Shown here piece after piece: positions 24,773 through 33,208 of a stretch of 64,000 nt of DNA; the first letter of the stretch is position 1; each line of letters opens with the position of its first letter. Below the pieces are notes generated by a model. That model had not been told where the DNA came from. It was given only the letters and a program-made list of their open reading frames with translations, and ran no database searches. Source of the stretch: Chitinophagales bacterium (lineage in GTDB: Bacteria > Bacteroidota > Bacteroidia > Chitinophagales > Saprospiraceae); the NCBI GenBank assembly GCA_013299105.1, contig JAAFJY010000025.1, positions 1-64,000 of the forward strand, written 5' to 3'. A program made the translations under genes and the position numbers.

Positions 24773-26218
24773 CTAACTAAGCCCCAATCGCTCCACCCTC
24801 ACAAAATCCTCCACTGGCCCTTCGCAAACCGCACAGGCATAATCGGGCCCCAACTCGCTGAATGGATTGTTGGCTGAAATACCTTGCAAGCTGTCGCCAT
24901 AACGGCTATCGTACACGTTTTGGCAATGTGGGCATTGGTAAACCTCCAGGGCTGGTTTGGCCGCCGCAGGTTGAGCCGGGCTTGCTGCCACTGGGCCGGG
25001 ACTGGTGTTTTCACCCAGGCGCTCGAAGTACAAGCGGCTCAATTCCATGAGCAGGCCGGGGAGCTCCATTTTGTCCACATCTTGCACATAGGTTTCGTAA
25101 ACTAAGGTGTTGGGATCAAAGTTTTTGGCATAGAGGACATTAAAAGTAGGCCGCACCTGGTAATGCTGCACCACCTTGGGCGCAGGATTGCGCTGAATGA
25201 GGATGGAAGTAAAATTGATGCCATAATGGCTGGTGATGCCAAAAGTCAGCCCATAAGTACTGATGTCGTTTTGGTCGAAATTGCGCACCAAAAAGCGCTT
25301 GAGGTCCAACGCTTCGTCATCAAAAGCAGGAATATGCCAGTTCATTTCCAAGGAAGAGTGACGCTCGTTGATGCCAAAGCGACCCAATAATTTTTGCCAA
25401 GCCACTTCATGGCGTTGATGGATGCCCTTGACAATGAACGACTTCCAGGGGGTGATGCAGATTTTGCCAATTTTACACTCAAAGCACAAATCGCACATGG
25501 CTTTGAGGAATTTTAGGTTGTAGCGGTTGTTGCGCCAGTACAGTCCGAGCCAGAGCTGATCCATTTCAAAACGGTTCATGCCTTCGTAGTAAGGGAAGGG
25601 CACGGCTGGAATTTGCAAGGGCTCTTGTGGCACCCGGCTGTTGGTTTCCAGGGTGCTGCTGAGGTGGTCGAACAAGGCTGCAATATTGGCAATTGAATTG
25701 TCCAAGGCTTCGATGGCCTTGGCCAGTCGGGCCATGTCCCAAGAGTAAATCAACAAAGGGTAGGCTTCTGGTTTGGGCCAATGTGGCAAGCGGATGTAGC
25801 AATACCAATAATCCTCCACATTGGAGGCGATGAAATTCAAATGCCCGGTAAACAAAGGCACCAGCCGCTGGCGTGGATCGGTAATGTTGATCTCTAACTT
25901 CTGCGGTTCGCTGAATTGCTCCAATACATAAAGGTACATGGCGCTGCTGAGCCAGGGCGTACCTGGAAAAATATCGGCCGAAACGTAGGAGCAGACGATG
26001 TTCTGGTAAACGTTGCCCGAAAGGTTTTCGATCTTTAATTGCGGAAAATCAGTGGCAATATGGGCCAAGTCCTGGTCGGTAGGCAGTACGATGTCCTGCC
26101 TGGAACCAAACAAGAGGCTGTCCAAACCCGCCAACTCAGCCAATTCTACGATTTGTTTCAGTTCGCTGGGCGATAATACGCCGCCTTTAACCAAAATGCG
26201 TTGCAAGTTCTGGCGCAT
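24773..26218 (-). CDS. Nitrite-reductase-like protein with C-terminal rubredoxin domain
   Basis: A 481-residue soluble protein. The first 400 residues follow the nitrite/sulfite reductase fold: GGVLSPSELKQIVELAELAG and SRQDIVLP near the start (first ferredoxin-like half), then KICITPWKSFIVKGI at about 252-266 (second half). The paired siroheme/[4Fe-4S] cysteines (C-x5-C and C-x3-C) of true reductases are absent. Instead there is C242-x2-C245-x2-C248-x5-C254, which could hold a cluster. After a Pro/Ala linker (about 405-425) comes a complete rubredoxin, C429-x2-C432 and C462-x2-C465 with the VYDSRYGD and NPFSELGPDYAC motifs. Its start overlaps the nitrate reductase gene by 32 bases, so coupling to that enzyme is likely. 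I infer an electron-transfer partner; no function is established to my knowledge. Confidence 0.8.
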   Translation of the reverse strand: MRQNLQRILVKGGVLSPSELKQIVELAELAGLDSLLFGSRQDIVLPTDQDLAHIATDFPQLKIENLSGNVYQNIVCSYVSADIFPGTPWLSSAMYLYVLEQFSEPQKLEINITDPRQRLVPLFTGHLNFIASNVEDYWYCYIRLPHWPKPEAYPLLIYSWDMARLAKAIEALDNSIANIAALFDHLSSTLETNSRVPQEPLQIPAVPFPYYEGMNRFEMDQLWLGLYWRNNRYNLKFLKAMCDLCFECKIGKICITPWKSFIVKGIHQRHEVAWQKLLGRFGINERHSSLEMNWHIPAFDDEALDLKRFLVRNFDQNDISTYGLTFGITSHYGINFTSILIQRNPAPKVVQHYQVRPTFNVLYAKNFDPNTLVYETYVQDVDKMELPGLLMELSRLYFERLGENTSPGPVAASPAQPAAAKPALEVYQCPHCQNVYDSRYGDSLQGISANNPFSELGPDYACAVCEGPVEDFVRVERLGLS

Positions 26219-29200
26219 GTTTCAAGTTTTTACTGCCCCCCAGGGTTTCGATGGTTTGATCCAGGATTTTCTTTACTTCGGGTTTGCAGGAGCCGCAGCC
26301 CATGCCTGCTCCGGTTTGCTTGCAGAGTTGGCGGAAATCACGGCAACCCGCTTGTACCGCCATCGCGATGTTGTCTTCGCCCACTTGGTTGCAAGAGCAC
26401 ACCAACTTGCCCAGGACTGGCGCGCCCTGGTTTTTGCCGCGCAGCAGTTCCATGCGTTTTTCGCCCAATTCTATTTGATCTTCAATGAGTGCTTTGTACT
26501 CGGCAAACTCGGTTTTGTCGCCGATCAAAATGGCCCCCACCAAACGATCCTGATAGACAATGCACTTCTTGTAGTAGCGCTGGCTCAGGTCCATGAACAC
26601 TACTTGTTCGTAGTCAGGGTCGTCATCTGGGCAGTAAATGTTGCCCACGCTGCACAAGTGCAAGTCCTCGAATTTCAGGATGTTCATCAAAACCGAACCC
26701 CGATAACGGCTGCTGATGTCGCCATTGAGGTAGCGGGCCAGTAGGTCGGCTTGTTGCTCGGCGGCGGCGGTAATGCCGTAGAGTTCTCCTTTGAATTCGG
26801 CAATTTCGCCCATCGCGTAAATGCTTGGATCGGAAGTTTGCAGGTAATCATCCACCACTACGCCTTTACCGCAGCGCAAACCTGCGTTACGGGCCAAGGA
26901 AATGCTGGGAATGGTACCAATGGCATACACTATGGCTGTACAGCTCAGGGTCTTGCCGCTTTTCAGGTTGACCAAAATCCCAGCTTGCTGGGTATTGGGC
27001 AAAATCGTGTGCACTTCATTGTCGTAATAAATCTGGATGCCACGCTCCATCACGTCTTCACCCAAAAGGCGGCTGCCGATCACGTCCAACTGCCGTTCCA
27101 TCAAGCGGGCAGCCCGCTGAATGAGGGTGATTTTTACGTCGATCATGCGCAGTGCGGCAGCCAATTCCAAGCCGAGCAAGCCGCCACCCACGATGACCAC
27201 GTGCTGTTCTTCGCGGGGCAAACCACTTTCTTGCAGGTGGGTTTTGAGGCGGTCGGCATCCAGGCGCGAGCGCATCGTGAACACACCTGGCAGGCTCAGC
27301 GGTGCTTCGCGGGGTACAATCGGCCCGCTGCCCGTAGCCAGGATCAGGCGATCATAAACATGCTCTTGACCTTTGCTGTCGATGATGACTTTGTGTTGGC
27401 TATCAATTGATTCAATACCAGTGGCCAAGTGCAGGTGGATGTTCAGTTTGGCCAATTCAGCATCCTGGATTTTGAGCAATTGCTCCCATTCCAGGTGCTC
27501 GCTCAGGTATTCGGGCAGCAAAACCCGGTTGTAAAAAGCGTGGGGTTCGCGGGAAAAAACGTGAAGTTCGTCATTCGGGTTTTTCTCGCGGTAACTTTGG
27601 ATGAAGCGATAAGCGGCAGCGCCTGCGCCTACAATGACGATTTTTTCAAAAGGCTTGACGAAGGCTTTGACCTGCACACAAGCAAATTTGAAGTCAGGCT
27701 CCTTGGAAAATGGATCCACCAAGTCGCTGCTCAAGTTGTTGGCGCGGCCCAGCTTGCTGTCGAGAATTTTGCCCCAGTGCATGGGTAAAAACACCACCCC
27801 GGGTCGGATTTCTTCGCTGATTTTGACGCAGGCCCTTACTTCGCCACGCTCGTTGTTGATCAGGGCCACATCGCCGTCTTTCAGCCCCCGTTGAGCAGCG
27901 TCTTTGGGGTGAATTTCCAAAAATGGAGCTCCAATATGGGTCAGCAAGCGATTGACTTTGCCCGTCTTGGTCATGGTATGCCACTGGTCGCGGATGCGGC
28001 CCGTGGTGAGGATCAGTGGAAAATCCGTACTGGGTTTTTCGCTGACGTTGTAGATGTTTTTGGGCAAATTGAAGCGCGCCTTGTGGTTGCGGTGATAAAA
28101 CTGCAAGTCTTCGAACAAGCGTGGGGTGCCCGGATGATCGGCACTGGGCACTGGCCATTGGAAAGTACCTTCGCGTTGCAGGCGCTCGTGGCTGAGGCCC
28201 GAAATGTCGATGTTGGTGCCCTTGGTCAGGCGGCAATGTTCGTCATAAATTTCGCTCACGCTGCGGTAATCAAAACCTGCAAAGCCCATTTTTTGGGCAA
28301 AACGCTGTAAAATTTCCACATCCGCCAGGGCTTCGCCAGGTGCGTCGATGGCTTTGGGCAGGTAGGCGATGCGGCGCTCGGAATTGGTCATCACGCCTTC
28401 TTTTTCCAGCCAACCTGCTGCAGGGAGAACCAAATCGGCATAAGCTACTGTATCAGAACGGCTCGAAATGTCCTGCACCACCACAAAGCGGGACTTGAGC
28501 AATCCTTTTTCGACTTCGTTGAGGTTAGGCAGGCTGACCATCGGGTTGGTGCAGATGATCCACACGGCTTTGATGTCGCCATCGGCCAGGCCCTTGAAAA
28601 TTTCGGTGGCCGTGCGACCTGGTTTTTCAGAAATATGCGCAACACCCCAAAAATCAGCCACCTCGCGGCGGTGGGTCGGGTCTGCTAGTGTGCGGTGCGC
28701 GGCCAACATGGTAGCCAGGCCACCTACTTCACGGCCCCCCATCGCATTGGGTTGTCCGGTGAGTGAAAATGGGCCCGCGCCGGGTTTGCCTACTTGCCCC
28801 GTGAGGATGGACAAGTTGATCAGCGATACGTTTTTGTCCACCCCAATGGCGCTTTGGTTGAGCCCCATCGTCCAAAAGCTCAAAAAAGCTTTGGCGTCAC
28901 CGATGTATTTGGCGGCCAGTTTGATGTCAGCTACCTCGACGCCACAGATTTCGGCGGCTTTGCGCAAGGGAGTGTCCATCACCATGCGGCGGTAATTGGC
29001 AAAGCCTTCGGTATTTTGGTTGATGAAAAACTGATCGGCCTTATTGTTCTCGATCAAGCGGCGACCGATGGCGTTGTACAAAACCACATCGGTGCCGGGT
29101 TTGATTTGCAGGTGCAGGTCGGCGATGGCGCAAGTCTGGGTCTTGCGCGGGTCCACCACGATGACCTTGATATTTGGATTTTTTTCCTTGTGCTGTTCCA

Positions 29201-29759
29201 TGCGGCGGAACAAAATGGGGTGGCACCAGGCGGCATTGGCACCAGCGAGCAGCATACAATCCGAGAGCTCGATGTCGGCGTAAGTGGTGGGTACGCTGTC
29301 CTCTCCAAAAGTTTTGGTATACCCCACCACTGCCGAACTCATGCACAGGCGAGAATTGGTGTCAAGGTTGTTTGTTCCTAAGAAACCCTTTACGAGCTTG
29401 TTAACGAGGTAATATTCTTCGGTCAGGCATTGACCCGACACGTAAAAGGCCACGCTGTCGGGGCCGTGTTTTTCGATGATGGATTTGAAAGTAGCCGCTG
29501 CGCGGTCCAGGGCGGTGTCCCAGGATACGCGTTCGAGGGGATGGTTGCGGCTCCAGCGCATTTCGGGATACAGTAGTCGGTCGCTTTGGTCTTGGGCCAC
29601 ATAGTGCAGGTTCATGCCCTTGGAGCAGAGCATACCCTGGTTCACGGGGTGATCAGGGTCGCCTTTGACCTTCAAACGCCCATTTGCGTCTTTGTTTACC
29701 ACTACACCACAACCAACGCCACAGTAGGAGCAGGTCGATTTGTATGCTTGCTGTTTCAT
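26187..29759 (-). CDS. nasA: Assimilatory nitrate reductase fused to a NirB-type FAD and [2Fe-2S] module
   Basis: A 1190-residue cytoplasmic fusion that would reduce nitrate to nitrite. Residues 1-700 are a molybdopterin oxidoreductase: C10-x2-C13-x3-C17-x27-C45 binds [4Fe-4S], and LDTNSRLCMSS places the likely Mo-ligand Cys at 139. The dinucleotide-binding C-terminal part contains LTTGRIRDQWHTMTKTG. Residues about 703-1110 are an FAD/NAD(P)H oxidoreductase (KIVIVGAGAAAYRF, LILATGSGPIVPR, HVVIVGGGLLGLELAAAL). Residues about 1120-1160 are a BFD-like [2Fe-2S] domain (CSC...GCGSC). In Bacillus these functions are split between NasC and NasB. It has no signal peptide. It is followed by the overlapping rubredoxin-tailed gene and preceded by the nitrate ABC importer. 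Confidence 0.95.
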   Translation of the reverse strand: MKQQAYKSTCSYCGVGCGVVVNKDANGRLKVKGDPDHPVNQGMLCSKGMNLHYVAQDQSDRLLYPEMRWSRNHPLERVSWDTALDRAAATFKSIIEKHGPDSVAFYVSGQCLTEEYYLVNKLVKGFLGTNNLDTNSRLCMSSAVVGYTKTFGEDSVPTTYADIELSDCMLLAGANAAWCHPILFRRMEQHKEKNPNIKVIVVDPRKTQTCAIADLHLQIKPGTDVVLYNAIGRRLIENNKADQFFINQNTEGFANYRRMVMDTPLRKAAEICGVEVADIKLAAKYIGDAKAFLSFWTMGLNQSAIGVDKNVSLINLSILTGQVGKPGAGPFSLTGQPNAMGGREVGGLATMLAAHRTLADPTHRREVADFWGVAHISEKPGRTATEIFKGLADGDIKAVWIICTNPMVSLPNLNEVEKGLLKSRFVVVQDISSRSDTVAYADLVLPAAGWLEKEGVMTNSERRIAYLPKAIDAPGEALADVEILQRFAQKMGFAGFDYRSVSEIYDEHCRLTKGTNIDISGLSHERLQREGTFQWPVPSADHPGTPRLFEDLQFYHRNHKARFNLPKNIYNVSEKPSTDFPLILTTGRIRDQWHTMTKTGKVNRLLTHIGAPFLEIHPKDAAQRGLKDGDVALINNERGEVRACVKISEEIRPGVVFLPMHWGKILDSKLGRANNLSSDLVDPFSKEPDFKFACVQVKAFVKPFEKIVIVGAGAAAYRFIQSYREKNPNDELHVFSREPHAFYNRVLLPEYLSEHLEWEQLLKIQDAELAKLNIHLHLATGIESIDSQHKVIIDSKGQEHVYDRLILATGSGPIVPREAPLSLPGVFTMRSRLDADRLKTHLQESGLPREEQHVVIVGGGLLGLELAAALRMIDVKITLIQRAARLMERQLDVIGSRLLGEDVMERGIQIYYDNEVHTILPNTQQAGILVNLKSGKTLSCTAIVYAIGTIPSISLARNAGLRCGKGVVVDDYLQTSDPSIYAMGEIAEFKGELYGITAAAEQQADLLARYLNGDISSRYRGSVLMNILKFEDLHLCSVGNIYCPDDDPDYEQVVFMDLSQRYYKKCIVYQDRLVGAILIGDKTEFAEYKALIEDQIELGEKRMELLRGKNQGAPVLGKLVCSCNQVGEDNIAMAVQAGCRDFRQLCKQTGAGMGCGSCKPEVKKILDQTIETLGGSKNLKHAPELATHFG

Positions 29760-29875
29760 CAGGACAAAAGTTGTGGATTGTAGGGTTTAGAAAAACCCAA
29801 TTTTTTGGGATTTTTTGATGACCAAAGGGGGGATTTTTTGTCTGGAGCAGGATTTATAGATTACAGACATGGGCC

Positions 29876-30124
29876 TGTAGAGACAGGGCATGCCCTGTCT
29901 CACGTAACACTGGAAAAATTCCTTGAAAGGTTGGCTGTTCTCTCACTGAACTAATTGTAGAAAGCGGATGAAGCAGGGTGACAACTGCTGCAAGGTTTTA
30001 GTTGGTGCAAAAAACTTGACGAAACCTTGCTTACACATCTGTACCCATTGGAAATTGTTCAAAACAATGTTTACGAAAAAATAATCCAACATCACATTAG
30101 ACAGGGCATGCCCTGTCTCTACAC
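29876..30124. repeat. Element bounded by inverted palindromes
   Basis: The perfect palindrome AGACAGGGCATGCCCTGTCT occurs at 29881-29900 and 30099-30118. The flanks are mirror images: TGTAG before the first and CTACA after the second, so the 249-base segment is an inverted-repeat unit. Its right end supplies the TAG stop of the ABC ATPase gene. Each palindrome could also fold as a terminator. No gene lies inside; the spacer 29760-30118 is otherwise featureless. Confidence 0.8.
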
Positions 30125-30916
30125 ATGTTCCAGAAAATCAATCAAATGGCTGCGGTATTCGTAATAATCCGGATGCTCCATCACTGCCTTGCGCTCACGG
30201 GGACGCTCAAGGTGAATATTAAGTACATCACCGATCTGGGCACGCGGGCCGCTGGTCATCATCACTACGCGGTCGGAGAGGAAAATGGCTTCATCAACGT
30301 CGTGGGTGATCATGATGGCGGTGATTTTTTCGCGGTTCCACACTTCGAGCAGCACTTCTTGCAACTCGGCACGGGTCAGGGAGTCGAGCATTCCAAAGGG
30401 TTCGTCCAACAAGAGAATTTGTGGCTTGATGGCAAAAGCCCTGGCAATGCCCACCCTTTGTTGCATGCCTTGCGAGAGGTCTTTGGCGCGTTTGTCCAAG
30501 GCATCACCCAAGCCTACTTTTTGCAGGTAATAGCTGGCAATGTCCCTGCGGGTATCCTTGGTTTCGTGTGGAAAAACCTGGTTTACGCCCAAAAGCACAT
30601 TGTCCAATGCACTCATCCAGGGCAAAAGGCTGGGCGATTGGAAAATCACGCCCCGATCCGGGCCAGGGCCTTTGATGGCTTTTCCGCCCAACAAAATCTG
30701 GCCTCCACTGATCGGATTCAAGCCTGCAATCATCGACAATAGGGTCGATTTTCCGCAGCCCGAATGGCCAATGATGGACATGAACTCGCCCTTCATGATG
30801 TCCAGTTGCAGCTCGTGCAAGACCTCATAACTTTGGCCTTTGGGCAGCGGATAACTTTTGCTCAATTTTTGGCAAGAAAGCAAAATGGGCGAAGCTAAAG
30901 CAGTATTGGCGCTCAT
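30119..30916 (-). CDS. nrtD: Nitrate ABC transporter ATP-binding protein (NrtD-type)
   Basis: A 265-residue ABC ATPase: Walker A GHSGCGKST (50-58), Q-loop region GVIFQSPSLLPWMSALDNVLLG, signature DLSQGMQQRVGIARAFA (about 145-160), Walker B QILLLDEPFGMLD, and an H-loop in MITHDVDEAI. It matches the NrtD/SsuB/TauB class that powers uptake of nitrate, sulfonates or taurine; the genes around it make nitrate the natural substrate. It would pair with the second ATPase upstream (31073) on the NrtB permease. Its last codons run into the palindromic repeat, which provides the stop codon, so the original C-terminus may have been a little different. Confidence 0.9.
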   Translation of the reverse strand: MSANTALASPILLSCQKLSKSYPLPKGQSYEVLHELQLDIMKGEFMSIIGHSGCGKSTLLSMIAGLNPISGGQILLGGKAIKGPGPDRGVIFQSPSLLPWMSALDNVLLGVNQVFPHETKDTRRDIASYYLQKVGLGDALDKRAKDLSQGMQQRVGIARAFAIKPQILLLDEPFGMLDSLTRAELQEVLLEVWNREKITAIMITHDVDEAIFLSDRVVMMTSGPRAQIGDVLNIHLERPRERKAVMEHPDYYEYRSHLIDFLEHV

Positions 30917-30925
30917 GATTTAGAA

Positions 30926-30946
30926 GTTATGAGTTATGGGTTATGA
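30926..30946. repeat. Short tandem heptamer array (3 units)
   Basis: GTTATGA, GTTATGG, (G)GTTATGA about 10 bases upstream of the ATPase start at 30916. Confidence 0.55.
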
Positions 30947-31072
30947 GTGGGGGCTCGCTGGCAAACATTTTATACCTAAAGTGCATGTCTCCACTTTTAC
31001 ATAAAGTTGAAATTCAGCTTTTGCAAACCGCTGAAAAAACAATGGCTTATAGGATACGCAAATCAGTTAGAA

Positions 31073-31933
31073 TTAGCGCAAGGCCAGTGAAAAGCCACTT
31101 CGGGGCATCACAGGTTTTACATCGGGCAGTTCGCGATTGACTTCCAGCTCTTTTTGGCGTTTTGCATCGGCACCTGTATCGAGTAGGTAAGTGATCACGT
31201 CGTTGCGCAGGCGCTTGTATTCGGGGATGTGGTTGAGTTGGGTTTTGTCGCGAGGGCGCTCAATGTCGATGGCAAAAGCTGGCCCCAAAGTGGCGCTGGG
31301 GCCAGGGTTGAGCGGAATGATCCGATCAGCCATGAGAATGCCTTCGTCCACATCGTTGGTGATGAGGAGCGCCGTGCGGCGATTTTCGTTCCAAATTTTT
31401 AGGATTTCTTGTTGCAGATTGCCACGGGTCAAAGCGTCGAGTGCGCTGAGGGGCTCGTCCATGAGCAATACTTCGGGTTCCATGGACAGGGCACGGGCTA
31501 CGGCTACACGTTGGCGCATGCCGCCCGACAATTCAGCGGGAGCTTTGTGGGCTGCATGGCTCAGATTGACCATACTGATGTAGCGCATGACGTGGGCTTC
31601 GCGCTGGGCTTTGCTCCATTTTGGGAAAACTTGGGCCACTCCCAAGTCAATGTTTTGGGCTACACTCAGCCAAGGCAGTAAGGAGTAGTTTTGAAAAACC
31701 ATGCCCCGCTCATGGCCAGGGCCTTTGATGGCCTGGCCTTTGTACAAGACTTCACCTTTGTCCGCTTGTTGCAAGCCCGCCAGCAGTTTGACCAGGGTGG
31801 TTTTACCACTGCCCGAGTAACCCACGATGGCGACAAACTCGCCTTCTTGGATGTTGAGGTTGATGTTGTTCAATACCTCCGTTCTTTGGCGGCCCTCGCC
31901 GAATGACTTATAAATATTTTTTAACTGTAACAT
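31073..31933 (-). CDS. nrtC: Nitrate ABC transporter ATP-binding protein (second, NrtC/D-type)
   Basis: A 286-residue ABC ATPase: Walker A GYSGSGKTT (38-46), GMVFQNYSLLPWLSVAQNIDLG, signature ELSGGMRQRVAVARALS (about 134-150), Walker B VLLMDEPLSALDALTR, and ITNDVDEGI where the usual H-loop His is replaced by Asn (TND for THD), a feature seen in NrtC-like subunits. Cyanobacterial NrtC carries a C-terminal nitrate-binding domain of several hundred residues; here the protein ends about 50 residues after the ATPase core. With the canonical NrtD ATPase it likely forms a heterodimer with one degenerate site (inference). Confidence 0.88.
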   Translation of the reverse strand: MLQLKNIYKSFGEGRQRTEVLNNINLNIQEGEFVAIVGYSGSGKTTLVKLLAGLQQADKGEVLYKGQAIKGPGHERGMVFQNYSLLPWLSVAQNIDLGVAQVFPKWSKAQREAHVMRYISMVNLSHAAHKAPAELSGGMRQRVAVARALSMEPEVLLMDEPLSALDALTRGNLQQEILKIWNENRRTALLITNDVDEGILMADRIIPLNPGPSATLGPAFAIDIERPRDKTQLNHIPEYKRLRNDVITYLLDTGADAKRQKELEVNRELPDVKPVMPRSGFSLALR

Positions 31934-32101
31934 TATGATTAAAAGTTGAATTAAACACGAAATTGTAAAATCTCAACAGGCTTCTTTTTACGTCGCACTT
32001 CATCCGAAGTGCCAAAGAGTCCTGGGCTCTGATCACTACAAACGTCTCACTTCTCCGAAGTATAACGCTCTCTGAGATACGGATTGAGAACTTACATGGG
32101 A
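31934..32101. other. Spacer with small hairpins and a family 5 end
   Basis: GCACTTCATCCGAAGTGC is a compact hairpin near 31997. GATTGAGAACTTAC near 32083 matches the right terminus of the family 5 element at 17106-17267. No promoter recognised. Confidence 0.4.
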
Positions 32102-33106
32102 TCAGGCGAAAGACACTTTTTGCTGCAAGGCGGCCATCAGGCGGTCCAGGGCATAACCGATCATGCCGATAGTCAATACGGCCACCATGATGCGGGCAAT
32201 TGAAGTGCTGGAACCATTTTGAAATTCATCCCAGATGAACTTGCCCAGACCTGGGTTTTGAGCCATCATTTCGGCGGCGATCAAAACCATCCAACCCACG
32301 CCCAGGGTGATGCGCAAGCCCGTGAAAATCATGGGCAAAGTAGCGGGCAAGATGACCTTGAAAGTGCGCTGGCGAGCAGAGAGTTGCAGTACTTGAGCTA
32401 CATTCAGGTAATCTTTGTTCACTGAAGCCACGCCCACCGCGGTGTTGATCAAGGTTGCCCACAAGGAGCACATGGCTACCGTGACGGCTGAAATGATGAA
32501 GGATTTTGGTACCAATCCGTTGTTGGTGGTGTAAACTGCGCTCACGACCATTGTCACAATCGGCAGCCAGGCCAAGGGCGATACGGGCTTCAGGACCTGG
32601 ATGATGGGATTGAGTGCGGTCATGATGTTTTTGTTGGCCCCACAAATGATACCAATGGGCAAAGCCAGAATGGAGGCAAAAATGAAGCCTACGAACACCG
32701 TTTTCAGGCTGGTCAGGATCTGATCAAGGTAAGTAGGCTTACCCGTGAACGCCACCCTTCTGGGCTTGGCATTGGGATTGGCCGCTTTAATTTTAGCGAT
32801 TCTGGCATCTTGGCGAGCGTAGAAGTCGTTCGCTTTTGCGCGTTCAGTAAGGTGTTCTTGCCAAAGCACCTGGGCCTGTTGGGTTACTTCCATGGGGCCA
32901 GGCAAGCGGCCCAGGCTGGTGTTGACCCTTTGGGCCACCAAGTGCCAAGTCAGCAGAAAACCAGCGATAGCCATGACGGGCAACCCAATGGAGGTCCAAA
33001 TTTGCCGCAATTGGACCAGTATTTCTTCGCCGCTGAACAAACGAACAAAAGGAATGGCCCAAAACATGCCAGTAAATTGTAAGAGTTGAATGGTTCTTGC
33101 CTTCAT
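32102..33106 (-). CDS. nrtB: Nitrate ABC transporter permease
   Basis: A 334-residue inner-membrane permease of the NrtB/SsuC/TauC class. After a cytoplasmic start (about 30 residues) and a first membrane segment (VMAIAGFLLTWHLVAQ), a charged insert of roughly 40 residues (about 85-130, AKANDFYARQDARIAKIKAA) precedes the core. The core has TVFVGFIFASILALPIGIICGA, KPVSPLAWLPIVTMVV and the EAA loop VILPATLPMIFTGLRITLGVGW. The canonical family is about 270-280 residues, so the insert is notable. Immediately upstream is the substrate-binding protein and downstream are the two ATPases, a standard importer order. Confidence 0.93.
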   Translation of the reverse strand: MKARTIQLLQFTGMFWAIPFVRLFSGEEILVQLRQIWTSIGLPVMAIAGFLLTWHLVAQRVNTSLGRLPGPMEVTQQAQVLWQEHLTERAKANDFYARQDARIAKIKAANPNAKPRRVAFTGKPTYLDQILTSLKTVFVGFIFASILALPIGIICGANKNIMTALNPIIQVLKPVSPLAWLPIVTMVVSAVYTTNNGLVPKSFIISAVTVAMCSLWATLINTAVGVASVNKDYLNVAQVLQLSARQRTFKVILPATLPMIFTGLRITLGVGWMVLIAAEMMAQNPGLGKFIWDEFQNGSSTSIARIMVAVLTIGMIGYALDRLMAALQQKVSFA

Positions 33107-33115
33107 GGCTTTTTT

Positions 33116-33204
33116 GAGTTTAAAAGTTTAATGTTGAAGAGTTGAAAAGATGGGCTTCGATTGGAGCTGGTCTTTTCAACCCTTCAACTTTTCAACATTT
33201 CAAC
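33116..33204. repeat. Facing octamer arrays able to form a long hairpin
   Basis: TTTTCAAC, CCTTCAAC, TTTTCAAC, ATTTCAAC run from 33173 to 33204, and the reverse-complement type units GTTGAAGA, GTTGAAAA lie at 33133-33148. GTTGAAGAGTTGAAAAG can pair with CTTTTCAACCCTTCAAC, making a stem between nrtA and nrtB that may attenuate or stabilise the transcript. Confidence 0.65.
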
Positions 33205-33208
33205 AAGG

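Noticed and set aside
26013-27410. Two plus-strand ORFs (243 and 219 codons) under the nitrate reductase gene
   Set aside because: Antisense shadows of coding DNA with low-complexity composition and no domain features.
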